From positions 1-32,540 of the forward strand of contig JADIIX010000193.1 in NCBI GenBank assembly GCA_027604505.1: DNA of 32,540 nucleotides, given 5' to 3'. This document shows positions 11,906 through 20,980 of this stretch, one piece after another. Positions within the stretch are counted from its first letter, which is position 1. Each line of letters begins with the position of its first letter. The position numbers and the translations under genes are program-made. Origin of the DNA: Gonapodya sp. JEL0774. Its lineage: Eukaryota > Monoblepharomycota > Monoblepharidomycetes > Monoblepharidales > Gonapodyaceae. The notes under the pieces were generated by a model. It made no database searches. It had not been told where the DNA came from and worked only from the letters and a program-made list of their open reading frames with translations.

Positions 11906-14900
11906 AGAGCAAGTCCTTCGCAAAAAGGGATCGCAAGGGCAACGTGGTGACCGTTGTTCGAGAGCATTGTAGGTCTTCGGGAAGCTGATACCACAATGAT
12001 GTGCGAGTGTTCACCAATCACACAGACCTCCGGGACGATATTTGGTGCTCTATCCAAGGATGCCGAAAATGCCAGCATACTGATCCCGTGCTCGCAAACC
12101 CTCCATCTATGAGAAGCCCGTTGGTTCCAGGACCTCATTACTTGGTAGCAGACACCAACGTACTCTATCACCAGGTGAAGTACCACTTATCGAATGAATT
12201 TGCAGACTGTTGCTCGAGAACCAATCACTGTCGGTAATAGATTGACGTCGTTGAGCACACTGCCTTCAGGGATTTGATTATTCCGCAGACTGTTCTGCAG
12301 GAGCTTCGACATCGGAGTGTGCCTATTTATAACCGCCTTCGTTCTCTCATGAACGATCCTGGTCGACGGATGTATTTGTTTTCGAATGAGCACCACAGGT
12401 TTGTTTCTATTGATTGCTCAGTTCACCGTGTCTTGTCCGCACTGGAACCAGTGTGCACCGTCAGGGAGACGTACGTGGACAGGGAAAAGGATGAGTCTGA
12501 AAATGACAGAAACGACCGTGGTGAGCCGGAACTTCTGATTTGGAACGTTTACTTGGTCTCAACCATCGTGCTGCTTCAAGCGATTCGGGGAGTCACAGCT
12601 TGGTATCAATCACATATTCGATTGATCCAGCCATCCGGGCAGTCTTTGAGGGTCGCTCTGCTCACTAATGACGTCGCAAACAAAACGAAAGCAGCTCAGG
12701 AAGGTCTCACCGCTTTCTCTGGTTGGTTTCTGCTCGATTTCTGAATGGATAAGCGCGCCAGAGATCTAACGTTCCAAAAGTCTCGGAGTACGTGGAGTCA
12801 TTGACAGATTTTCCAGATTTGGTGGACATGGTGGCAAATGCTGTTGATGATTCAGAAGCAACCGATCGGACAGCCTTTGAGGATGTGAGTTGAATGAAGC
12901 TAAATTAAGAAATCGTCACTACAATTGGTTGATGTGGCTAATCTTTTGGCTCACTGTCTACCTTTCAGCATCTGACTCCTTTGCAAATATCTGCAGGTCT
13001 CAAGGATGGGTCACTATTGCAGGGTGTTGTGCGCACGCTGTCTCACAACAATCTCGAGGCGACAATATTTGCGGTCGTTGATGGTAAGGAGACAACTGTC
13101 GTGCTCGGAGGCCGGAAGTCCTTGAACAGGGCTTTCGACGGTGACGTCGTTGCTGTGCGCCTCCTTCCGCGGAGTGATTGGAGAGCGACAGTGTCAGAAG
13201 TTGCTATTGATGATAACGACGGTAAGGGATGCCACTGACCGCTCCAGAGAACTCTATTCAGATACTCGGCGTTCTACGACAGATGACGAAACTCTACTGG
13301 AGGAGGACGAATCTAGTATGGTCGTCGACAAGGTCAAAGATGAAGCTACGGCTGCAACCACACCAACAGGAAAAGTGGTGGGGATAATTAAGCGAAACTG
13401 GCGTCCATACTGTGGATCCATAGACCCGGCGACAATAAATCAAATGGCATCAACTACCTCAGCGCAAACACTGTTACTCCACCCAATGGACCGACGAATT
13501 CCTCGAATTCGATTTCGCACGCGACAAGCGAGTTTCCTCGTTCGAAAACGAATAGTAGTTGTTGTGGATTCTTGGAACAAGAATTCACGATATCCTTCGG
13601 GACATTTCGTGAAGGTCCTGGGCGACGTTGGCGACAGGGAAACGGAAACTGATATGCTGTTACTCGAACATGAAGTTCCCTTCACGCCGTTTACACCCCA
13701 AGTACTGAAGTGCCTTCCTCTGGAGGGCGAGGATTACAAAATTCAAGACAGCGAGATTGCGAAGAGACGGGACTTCCGGTCCCTAGACATCTGCAGTATA
13801 GATCCACCAGGTGCGCGATATCCGGGAGGTGGCTGTTGACACGTCAGATCTCCTTAGTCTTCTTCACTAGGGTGCACGGATATCGACGATGCCTTGCACT
13901 GCTTGCAGTTACCGAATGGGAATCTCAGCGTCGGTGTCCGTGAGTGATCGCATTGCGCGAATGATGAATAACTCTTAAAGAACTGTCTTTCAGATATCGC
14001 CGATGTCTCCCATTTTGTGATGGAGGGTAACGCAATGGACACGGAAGCTGCATTGCGAGGTCAGTAGTCAAAATGAGTTCCTTCTGACACCCTGCTTGCA
14101 ATAACCATGATTATCACTCTAGGTACGACAGTCTATCTGGTTGACAAGAGAATTGACATGTTGCCTGCGTTATTGGGAACCAGTGAGTGATAGGAGGCAT
14201 AGTTGCACAGAGGGCTCATAATTTGACTGGGTCACGCCCGAAGACTTGTGCTCTTTGCGCTCAAATGTCGATCGACTCGCATTTTCGTGCATCTGGGTGA
14301 GTTTTTACGATATGTTGTGACTCCTAACTCCCGTAACTTGCCGTTCGCAATTTTGGCCAGGAAATGACCCACGACGCCGAAATTGTGGGCGTTGAGTTTG
14401 CAAAGAGTGTTATACGCTCAAAGGCGTCCTTGACGTATGAAGAAGCTCAGGCACGGATGGACGATAGGTGAGGCGCACTTATCTGAAGGTGGGGCGCAAG
14501 TTCATTGCCGATGTTTCCCCAAAGCCTGCAGACCGATCCTATTACCACTGGCATCCGCAATCTGAACAAGTTGGCCAAAGTACTCCGGTCACGCCGTATT
14601 GAAGGTGGTGCTCTGACACTTGCTTCACCCGAAGTTCGGTTCCGCTTGGAAAGGGATACGAACGACCCAGTGGACGTTGGTGAGGGCCATTGCATCAATT
14701 ACGTACCTGTCTTTTTTGTGGCTGACACGTCATTGGCACTCGGCAGAAATGAAGGAGCTCAAGGAAACAAATGCTCTGGTGGAAGAGTTTATGCTCTTAG
14801 CCAATATTTCAGTCGCAAAGAAGATTTTTCAACATTTTCCTGACTCCGCGATGCTGCGGTGAGAATTTTCTAAGAACGCAATCCAATTTTTGGCGGTGCT

Positions 14901-15912
14901 GTTGAAACGCATATTGTGCACTGCGATGCAGGCGTCACCCCGCCCCTCCATCCTCTAATTTTGATTCACTAAAGAATGCTATCTCAGAATCCTTTGGGTT
15001 TGATCTGGATGCATCTTCTTCTTCATCTTTGGCCCGTTCTTTGGACAGAGCCGTGGTGAGTAATTTATCACCCCATGAATCCACCTATCGTGGAAACCTG
15101 CCGGTAATAGCCACCGCTTAAATCAAGGTTTCTGGAGACCCTTACTTGAATACTCTGCTCCGCGTCCTCACAACCCGATGTATGATGCAAGCTGTCTACT
15201 TTTGCTCTGGCACTATCGCCGAACCGGAGTTCTGGCACTATGGCCTTGCTGCACCCATTTATACCCACTTCACTTCACCTATCCGACGCTACGCTGATGT
15301 CATTGTGCATCGTGAGTTATCCGCTGCTATTGGGTACGGCACATCGGCGGTCGCGACGACTGTATCACAGGCCCTGACAGACAAGTCTCGTATGCGGGAC
15401 CTTTGCGAGAATCTTAATCACCGACATAGGATGGCGCAATTGGCGGGTCGGGGGTCGGTCGAGCTATACACGCAGTTGTTTTTCAAGGGCAAGAGTTTTG
15501 AGGAAGTGGCCTATGTAACGAGAATCCTCAAGAACGGATTCATTGCACTGGTGCCGAGGTGGGTCTTCGTAGAACTCTCGCCATCTACTGCTTATCAAAT
15601 ACTTACTCTTGGGATGAATGAAGCTACGGTATCGAAGGTATCGTATATATCTCCGCTCCAAACTCCACCTCTGCCCTTCTTCGCTACGACGAGCAGGCAA
15701 ATTCGCTCACTTCGCCAGACCTCAATATCACGCTGCGTCTCTTCTCCCGCGTTAAAGTTCGAATTACAGTCGAGGAGAAGGGTGTGGCTGGGCTACGGTC
15801 CAAGCTCACCATGACACTTGTGGAGCCTCATGTGCCGGGATTGGCTCCAGATTATGTGAAGGGAAAGGGTGTGGCGGACAATCAGAGAGGTGTTAAGAGA
15901 AAAACACGTTGA
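11899..15912 (+). CDS. DIS3: RRP44/DIS3 exosome nuclease (PIN endonuclease + RNB 3'-5' exonuclease)
   Basis: Catalytic subunit of the RNA exosome, degrading and trimming RNA in nucleus and cytoplasm. ATG at 11899 opens [17 protein letters not shown], joined over a 57-nt intron to YLRDDIWCS...C..C, the conserved N-terminus. [33 protein letters not shown] with acidic residues present. Two cold-shock domains follow (about 12969-13220 and 13370-13720). [19 protein letters not shown] joined at 13810/13871 to CTDIDDALH, so the catalytic Asp cluster is intact, then [31 protein letters not shown], and [21 protein letters not shown]. The S1-like end is at 15624-15912. Eighteen exons give about 986 residues, close to yeast (about 1,000) and human (958). 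Two junctions are awkward: exon 5/6 (12703/12762) does not keep frame with any standard splice pair, and exon 7/8 needs a 28-nt intron. Confidence 0.93.
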
Positions 15913-16329
15913 AAATAGTTTCCACGGCCCTGTGAGCCACTGATTGGGCTGTTTTATGGGAAGCTCAACAATGCATTGATCTGACATTTGCGTTATGGCA
16001 GAATTGTACAGAACATGAGAGAAAAATTATGGCTCTCCAAATGGGATCACATGGCGTCACCGGCAATCACCAGACCGTATTGCGAAGAGACTGTGGTGTC
16101 CGGTACATATTGTAGACCGAGTGAATCCGTCCTCAGAACGAATTAGGACAAAACACACACGGTTGCTCAGACGTCACAAAAAGAGGGCAGATACCAGGTG
16201 GAGCTGCTATTGTAAGCTGTCTCACCCTGCACAAGCACATGGAGGGTTTCTACATCTGAACCCTCCTGAACAGATTCACATTCCATTCTACCATCCGCCC
16301 TCCGTCTGCTTCCTCGCTCTGATCCCTCG
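15913..16329. other. Convergent intergenic region between RRP44 and YKT6
   Basis: These 417 bases hold the 3' ends of two convergent genes. No ORF or RNA gene is supported and no clear AATAAA is seen on either strand. Nothing else is recognisable. Confidence 0.5.
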
Positions 16330-18205
16330 CTATGTCCATGAGCAACACGAGTTGGTCTTTTTCGCTGTTGTGTAGAACAGTTTGCTCTGTTGCGACAGCA
16401 TGTCGGACCGCGCGACCAGGTCATCGAGCTTTTCACCACGTTGGAGGAGAGATTCCATGGTTTTGTGCTAGGAGAGACGGTGCATGTTGTTTCGGCATGC
16501 TGGAAACTTTGAAACACGTCTCAAGTACAACTCACAAGCACGATTTTGGTCTCGTCGAGTTCTTTTTGAACGCGAAGGAAGGGATCTGTGAAGTTTGCAT
16601 GAGTGAGGACGAAGTTAACGGCATTGTCATGGTCATTGAGACGATGACAACAGTATGGCAAGAATCCCGAGCACGAAGGGTTCAAATCCTACGACCATGG
16701 ATAACCGCAAGCCACAACAAGAGAAAGCAATGACAGTGATATGGCCATCGCAATAGACGGGCTAAAATTCTTCTGCAATGTCCACGCCAACTCTTGCACA
16801 TTTTGGCACACCTCAACCGAACCACCAAGTCCATCGTGTGCTCCACTCTCCGTGTTAACCATCGTGCTAAATTCCTTAAACTTTTCATTCTCTGGATGCG
16901 GGCTTTTAAGTTTGCGCACAATGGTCCAGCATTCTACAGGTACCCGTCAATCCAACACAGCGTCGCGGCCTCACTAACTCCACTACCGATACTCCCTCGC
17001 TTTCAAATGCTCCAGAATAGAAATTTCGTCAAGCAGAACTTGTATTCGAGAAGAACAGAACTTGCCCTCGAGAAGAACGTAAACCAACTCCACGTGTTGT
17101 CGTCCCCCAAAACACACCTGCTGCATGCGGATCCTGAAACTTCTGCACATATCCCTTGAGTTCCGGCCACACCTGCGGTGTCTTACTGGGCTCCAAGGTT
17201 TTCCACTGGCTTTGAGCAAATTTTGCAAGAAACTCGTCCAGCACTTTGCTCAAGATGGAGAACGCGGCACGAAGGGGGTATTCTAGGTCGGTAATGAGAA
17301 TGCCAGTAACACCTTCTGGGCGGGCATGGACGAATGCAACGACTTTCTGGTCTGGGGGAAGAGGGATCCAATAGGGGTGAGCTCATAAACGAAGTCCTCA
17401 TATCGTGGAGGCCGGCTCAGGCACGAAGAGTTCAAGTAAAAACAAGGATGATCCCATTATTCAAAACAGCTCGGGGTGTTGTGGCCTTCCCACAGGCGGA
17501 TGAGAGGCCGGCGCGAGGACGGGTTACAACCCAAACACGATTTCGACCCCTCTTTCTCATTCCATTCTGGTGGAATACTCTGTTTCTGGCGCACCACAAG
17601 AGCATTTTGAGGTGAGGGAGACTTGCTCCTCCCACTCCCCCCTCGAAGCTTGAGAGGAAACTGAATGAGCCGTCCCCTCGGCGCTCCCGCAAAGAGCCAG
17701 TCAGCATTGCCTCACTGATCCAGCCACTCCAACGATCGCCCTCACACCGAACAGACACAACGACGTGTCCAACCCACTCGACAGTTCGAGCTCTCGGGTA
17801 CTCGCGAGCCTATTATGTTGATATGCACTGATGGTCTCCTCCAGACGTTCCTTGCAACTCATACTTGCCCTCATAGGGAACTGTCTGCTGTCCTGGACCA
17901 GAGAAGATCGTTCCCTTGAACTGTACTCGCCTTGTTGCTCAACCTTCTGCCTCTCCCCGGACGCAACACGTTCAGCGAGCGTTCGGGACGTGAATAGAAG
18001 AAATTCCTGAACTCTGAGAGGGCACAGAAAGGTGAACGCCGAGAAGGGATGGGTCATTTCATATCCCACCCGTGCAATGAGTGGTGAAGATTCCAGAAAC
18101 ATACGTTCCGCGCTCAAAGAAGCCAAACGAGGAGAGGTCGAAATCCGAGAGCAAAATATTCGCGGGAGTGCCTTGCTGAACGATTGCAACACCGAGGATC
18201 TTCAT
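16330..18205 (-). CDS. YKT6: YKT6 longin R-SNARE
   Basis: Prenylated/palmitoylated R-SNARE acting in ER-Golgi, vacuolar and autophagic fusion. Five exons: 18205-18105, 18013-17931, 17351-17118, 16585-16536 and 16467-16330. They sum to 606 nt (201 residues), matching yeast (200) and human (198). Longin domain: [68 protein letters not shown]. The domain leads through [21 protein letters not shown] to the SNARE motif ([18 protein letters not shown], layer-zero Arg in QRGEK) and the C-terminal CCSWT, a CaaX-type end with the upstream palmitoylation Cys. Introns 1 and 4 are short (91 and 68 nt), whereas introns 2 and 3 are 579 and 532 nt. Intron 2 appears to begin with GC (AAG|GCGAGT), the only donor there that keeps phase with exon 3. 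The gene diverges from RAMP4. Confidence 0.95.
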
Positions 18206-18693
18206 TTGGAGTGTACGATTTGTGAGAAAACGATGCCTATCGACATTTTGCCGCTTCGTGCCCGTCCACGGCGAGCAGACGCAAACTTGACACAAGTCCG
18301 TGTCTTCAGCTTCACTCTATAACAGGCATGGGGAACTGTAGTTTTAAAATCGTGCTTGAACTCTTGCGATCGTCCTATTTGTAACCTGTTTCAAGCAGCA
18401 AGTAAAAGAGTGGACACTGGTATCAATCAAGTAATAAGTAGCTAGCTCATGAAGGGAACAGTAAAATTAAGTGAGGGGTTCAGATCCACGGAGAGCGGGA
18501 GAACAGAAAGATCTATTTGCGGTTAGTTGTCATGCCCTCGTGTGGGAGAGCGTGGCACTGCAACCACAGCAAGTCGGAGTGTGGTTGGAGAATCCGATTG
18601 CCAACAGACCCAAATCATTTCCCAACATATCCCAAGCTATTCTCGAATCTCGTGACATTTCGCTTAAATTGCTCCTCGTTGGCGAAACACCAC
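18206..18693. promoter_or_regulatory. Divergent promoter region of YKT6 and RAMP4
   Basis: These 488 bases separate two head-to-head secretory-pathway genes and should contain both promoters and 5' UTRs. No TATA box is evident. Open stretches in this interval on both strands are short and show no recognisable protein. Confidence 0.4.
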
Positions 18694-19287
18694 ATGGTAC
18701 GGCCCTGCCATCAACGGCTCCAACCTCTCTCTGATGGTCCTCACACTTCATTAAAAGGCCGGTACTCCCACTATCCGAGCGCGTAATGCTCAACATCAAT
18801 CTCTCGCAAAGAAAGGAAAGGCTCCTTCTGCAGTAGAAGCTAAAAGGGAATCGAGAATCCCTGTTGGACCTTGGACGCTCGCGCTCTTCCTTTTCATTGT
18901 GGTTGGAGGGTAAGGATCTCTGCGTCTGCACGCTCTCCATCAAACACTTCAAGGGTGACCCCATTTTGAGTGTTACTTGAGCAGAGAGAATACGATGGCA
19001 GATTGCCAAGCGGTGTGTAATCGGCGGTGGAACACAAGTGTCGAAGTAAGCTCTAATAGCTTGGTGTGGATTGCTTTGGACTTGCACCATCTTTCATCTT
19101 GGATGGCACGAGTGATGACCGTCTGATGAAGATCTCAAACGCATCAAGAACGAGTTGAATCATCCACGCCCCCTGCCCCCCACCAATACATTCCGCTTTC
19201 CTCACTTGCTCTAATACATTTCGCTCTCCTCGCTTGCTCTTCAGTGTACTCTTTGAAATGGTTTCACGACTCTACAAGATTGCTTGA
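18694..19287 (+). CDS. RAMP4/SERP1/YSY6-family ER translocon-associated tail-anchored protein
   Basis: Small single-span ER protein that associates with the Sec61 translocon and aids membrane protein biogenesis under stress. Three coding exons: 18694-18696 (the ATG alone), 18758-18909 and 19245-19287, total 198 nt or 65 residues, exactly the family size. After M|AGTPTIRARNAQHQ comes a basic segment (AKKGKAPSAVEAKR), the hallmark VGPWTLALFLFIVVGG membrane segment, and VLFEMVSRLYKIA at the end, as in RAMP4 (VLFELVS) and YSY6 (VLQLIS). Both introns are GT-AG (61 and 335 nt). The ATG start is chosen because the donor GTACGG follows it directly and the acceptor at 18757 restores frame. The gene is divergent from YKT6. 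Confidence 0.85.
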
Positions 19288-19701
19288 AGTCCTCCATCTC
19301 CGTCCAATATTTAGCTATCTTCTCTCTGTCTCTCTTTCCTTCCTTCAACTGTCTGCGAGGTATTGAGGGCCCATATCGGATCCGTGACAGATTGGTGCCT
19401 GCGATGAGTACAGCATTTATAGAGTGCCCGCGGAACGCGGAACTACGACAACTTGCACTTTTGTACGGCATAGAACACTAATCGGATTCTGTGGACGTCG
19501 AAAGAAAAGAGGGAAATGTTGTACGACAGGATAACTTGTAAACCCGCTGTTTAACGGGGCGATGAAGGAATGCACGCTTTCCATTTGTGTATTACCATTG
19601 AGATTATTGGATCGTGCTGTGTGTAACAGCCGGTGATATGACACCTGCCCCCACTCATCAAGCATCCCCCCTGACCCCACATCACAATCACGCACAATCA
19701 A
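19288..19701. other. Intergenic region between RAMP4 and selenoprotein W
   Basis: These 414 bases hold the 3' UTR of RAMP4 and the promoter of the next gene, both on the plus strand. A CT-rich run (about 19310-19345) is present. The minus-strand open frame across this region and the first SelW exon shows no recognisable product. Confidence 0.45.
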
Positions 19702-20504
19702 ATGCCCACTGCCCCTCCCGTCAAGATCGATGTTGTGTACTGGTCTGTTGCCGACCGTCAAGATTGCCGTTCCCCTCGAGATCGTTTGCCTCAGACAAGC
19801 TGACCCAGTTTGCACCGTTACTTCATAACTGTCACCCCTCGTCCACTCTCATATCTTGCAAACTCCGTTGATTGTCGTAGTGGTGCCTGAGGGTATGTAC
19901 AACTCTTGCAACCTCATTCCCTTGGGAACCAAAGGACTTACTGTGTCGTTGCCCGATTCGCCTGCCGGTTGCCATCACATTCACTTCCACTTGCCAATCT
20001 CGAACGTTAAGCTACGGGAAACGGTACGTCCGCACTGCTATAGCCTGACCTGTTCAGAACTCTTGAACTCGCACCCTTCACATCCCAAATGTGTACAACC
20101 TTCATGAAACACGATCAGCTATGCTCAATTTGCACGTGAGCTGAAAGCCCAATTTGGCGACCAAGTCCTCATTGTGGGTATCACAGCCGGAGCTTGCGTT
20201 TCACTGCGAGTCTACAACACTGCTTGCCGATGAAATCCCAAATGTGCTCCTGACTCCTCATTGACACAGGTCGGGACAGCTACCTCCAACGTCTCAGGAA
20301 AGTTTGAAGTCCAAGTGAATGGAATGATGGTGCATACTAAGGTTGGAGGAGGGGGTTTTGTCGATGGTGAGTGTAAACTGTTGGGAGAGGCAGTTGTCGC
20401 CAGAGATTACTGAACACACGTCACCACTTCTGGATCTGGCAGATGAAGCCAAGTTTGAAAGGATTGTCAATGCCATTAATGCTGTGCTGGGGACTACCAA
20501 CTGA
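19702..20504 (+). CDS. Selenoprotein W (Rdx family) with in-frame TGA (Sec) codon
   Basis: Small thioredoxin-fold redox protein. Six exons (19702-19742, 19881-19892, 20012-20023, 20119-20173, 20270-20366, 20443-20504) total 279 nt, or 92 residues with Sec read through. The N-terminus MPTAPPVKIDVVY runs into C-G-A-U-G-Y-G-K-R-Y, the SelW redox motif (YCGAUGYKPKY in vertebrates), with U encoded by TGA at 19888-19890. The rest is typical: FARELKAQFGDQVLIVGT, SGKFEVQVNGMMVHTK, GGGGFVDDEAKFERIV, ending TTN. All introns have GT-AG ends and compatible phases. Exons 2 and 3 are each only 12 nt and were found by demanding homology, acceptor, donor and phase together. In SelW the TGA replaces Cys in CxxC. 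A Cys-containing paralog, or a missed alternative exon, is the main alternative. Confidence 0.78.
19888..19890 (+). other. Candidate selenocysteine codon (TGA)
   Basis: TGT-GGT-GCC-TGA-GG|C-TAC reads C-G-A-U-G-Y when exon 2 (19881-19892) is spliced between TG of exon 1 and C of exon 3. The TGA falls exactly at the second redox position of the CxxU motif. The true stop is TGA at 20502-20504, so one transcript would use TGA for both Sec and termination. Confidence 0.7.
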
Positions 20505-20973
20505 AGCACAGCTGTCGTTCAGGACTCCATGTGTCTTGTCCAGCACACCCCCACTCTTCTTTCTCAAGTCCAATGCATGAAGACATCAATCAGGAAAATT
20601 ATGCTGTTTTTTTGTGAGCTCTCCCTACTTCTTTGTAGGGTGCCTGCAAACAACCAGCCTGGTATGATGGTTCTGATAGTAAACAATGGAGACTCTGAGT
20701 AGATCATAAAGTGGGGCAGAGCATGGATTTGAGATATAATGAATGCATAATTATCCTTGCAAGAGTTTTGTGGCTCAAGAACTCTCAAAGTCTCAATTCT
20801 AGGGACAAATATCTGTATTCAGTTTCCTGCTATGACAGCTCATCTGGGCGTGGTCGGGCAGAGGTTCTGTGATGGGATGGGTCGGAACAGATGGGAATCG
20901 GTGCCGGGAGTCCAAGATGTAATCTCCTTGATGAGTGGTGTGCCGATCAAGTAACCACCGTACAAATATATAT
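20505..20973. other. 3' UTR of selenoprotein W and spacer to the gypsy remnant
   Basis: No gene is recognised. A clean hairpin CCCTAC-TTCTTT-GTAGGG lies near 20623-20640. The AT-rich part at 20960-20980 is the left copy of an inverted repeat shared with 22434-22454. Confidence 0.4.
20664..20698 (+). promoter_or_regulatory. Weak SECIS candidate in the 3' UTR of selenoprotein W
   Basis: About 160 nt after the stop, ATGA (20664-20667) is followed 13 nt later by an A run (20681-20683) and then by a TGA (20696-20698). This is the order of the SECIS quartet, apical adenosines and GA partner. The intervening arms (GGTTCT and AGACTC) pair for only 5 of 6 positions including wobble, and the basal helix is not convincing. 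Another ATGA at about 20577 is no better. A covariance-model search is needed. Confidence 0.2.
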
Positions 20974-20980
20974 CTACACT
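20960..20980 (+). repeat. Left copy of a short AT-rich inverted repeat flanking the gypsy remnant
   Basis: GTACAAATATATATCTACACT at 20960-20980 is the reverse complement, with about two mismatches, of the copy at 22434-22454. Part of it is simple TA sequence, so chance or local palindromic drift is possible. Confidence 0.35.

Noticed and set aside
16660-16700. Perfect B-box (GGTTCAAATCC) suggesting a tRNA gene in YKT6 intron 3
   Set aside because: The flanking bases do not form a T stem, no acceptor pairing or A box is found, and the spacing is wrong.
16794-17159. Plus-strand ORF of 121 codons
   Set aside because: It lies antisense across YKT6 intron 3 and part of exon 3; no domain is visible.
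18530-19090. Minus-strand ORF of 186 codons
   Set aside because: It is antisense to the RAMP4 exons, whose family identity is clear on the plus strand.
19417-19815. Minus-strand ORF of 132 codons
   Set aside because: Antisense to SelW exon 1 and its promoter, without recognisable features.
20574-20620. Alternative SECIS around ATGA at about 20577
   Set aside because: After ATGA only about five pairs (AGACA with TGTTT) can form and the GA partner is misplaced.
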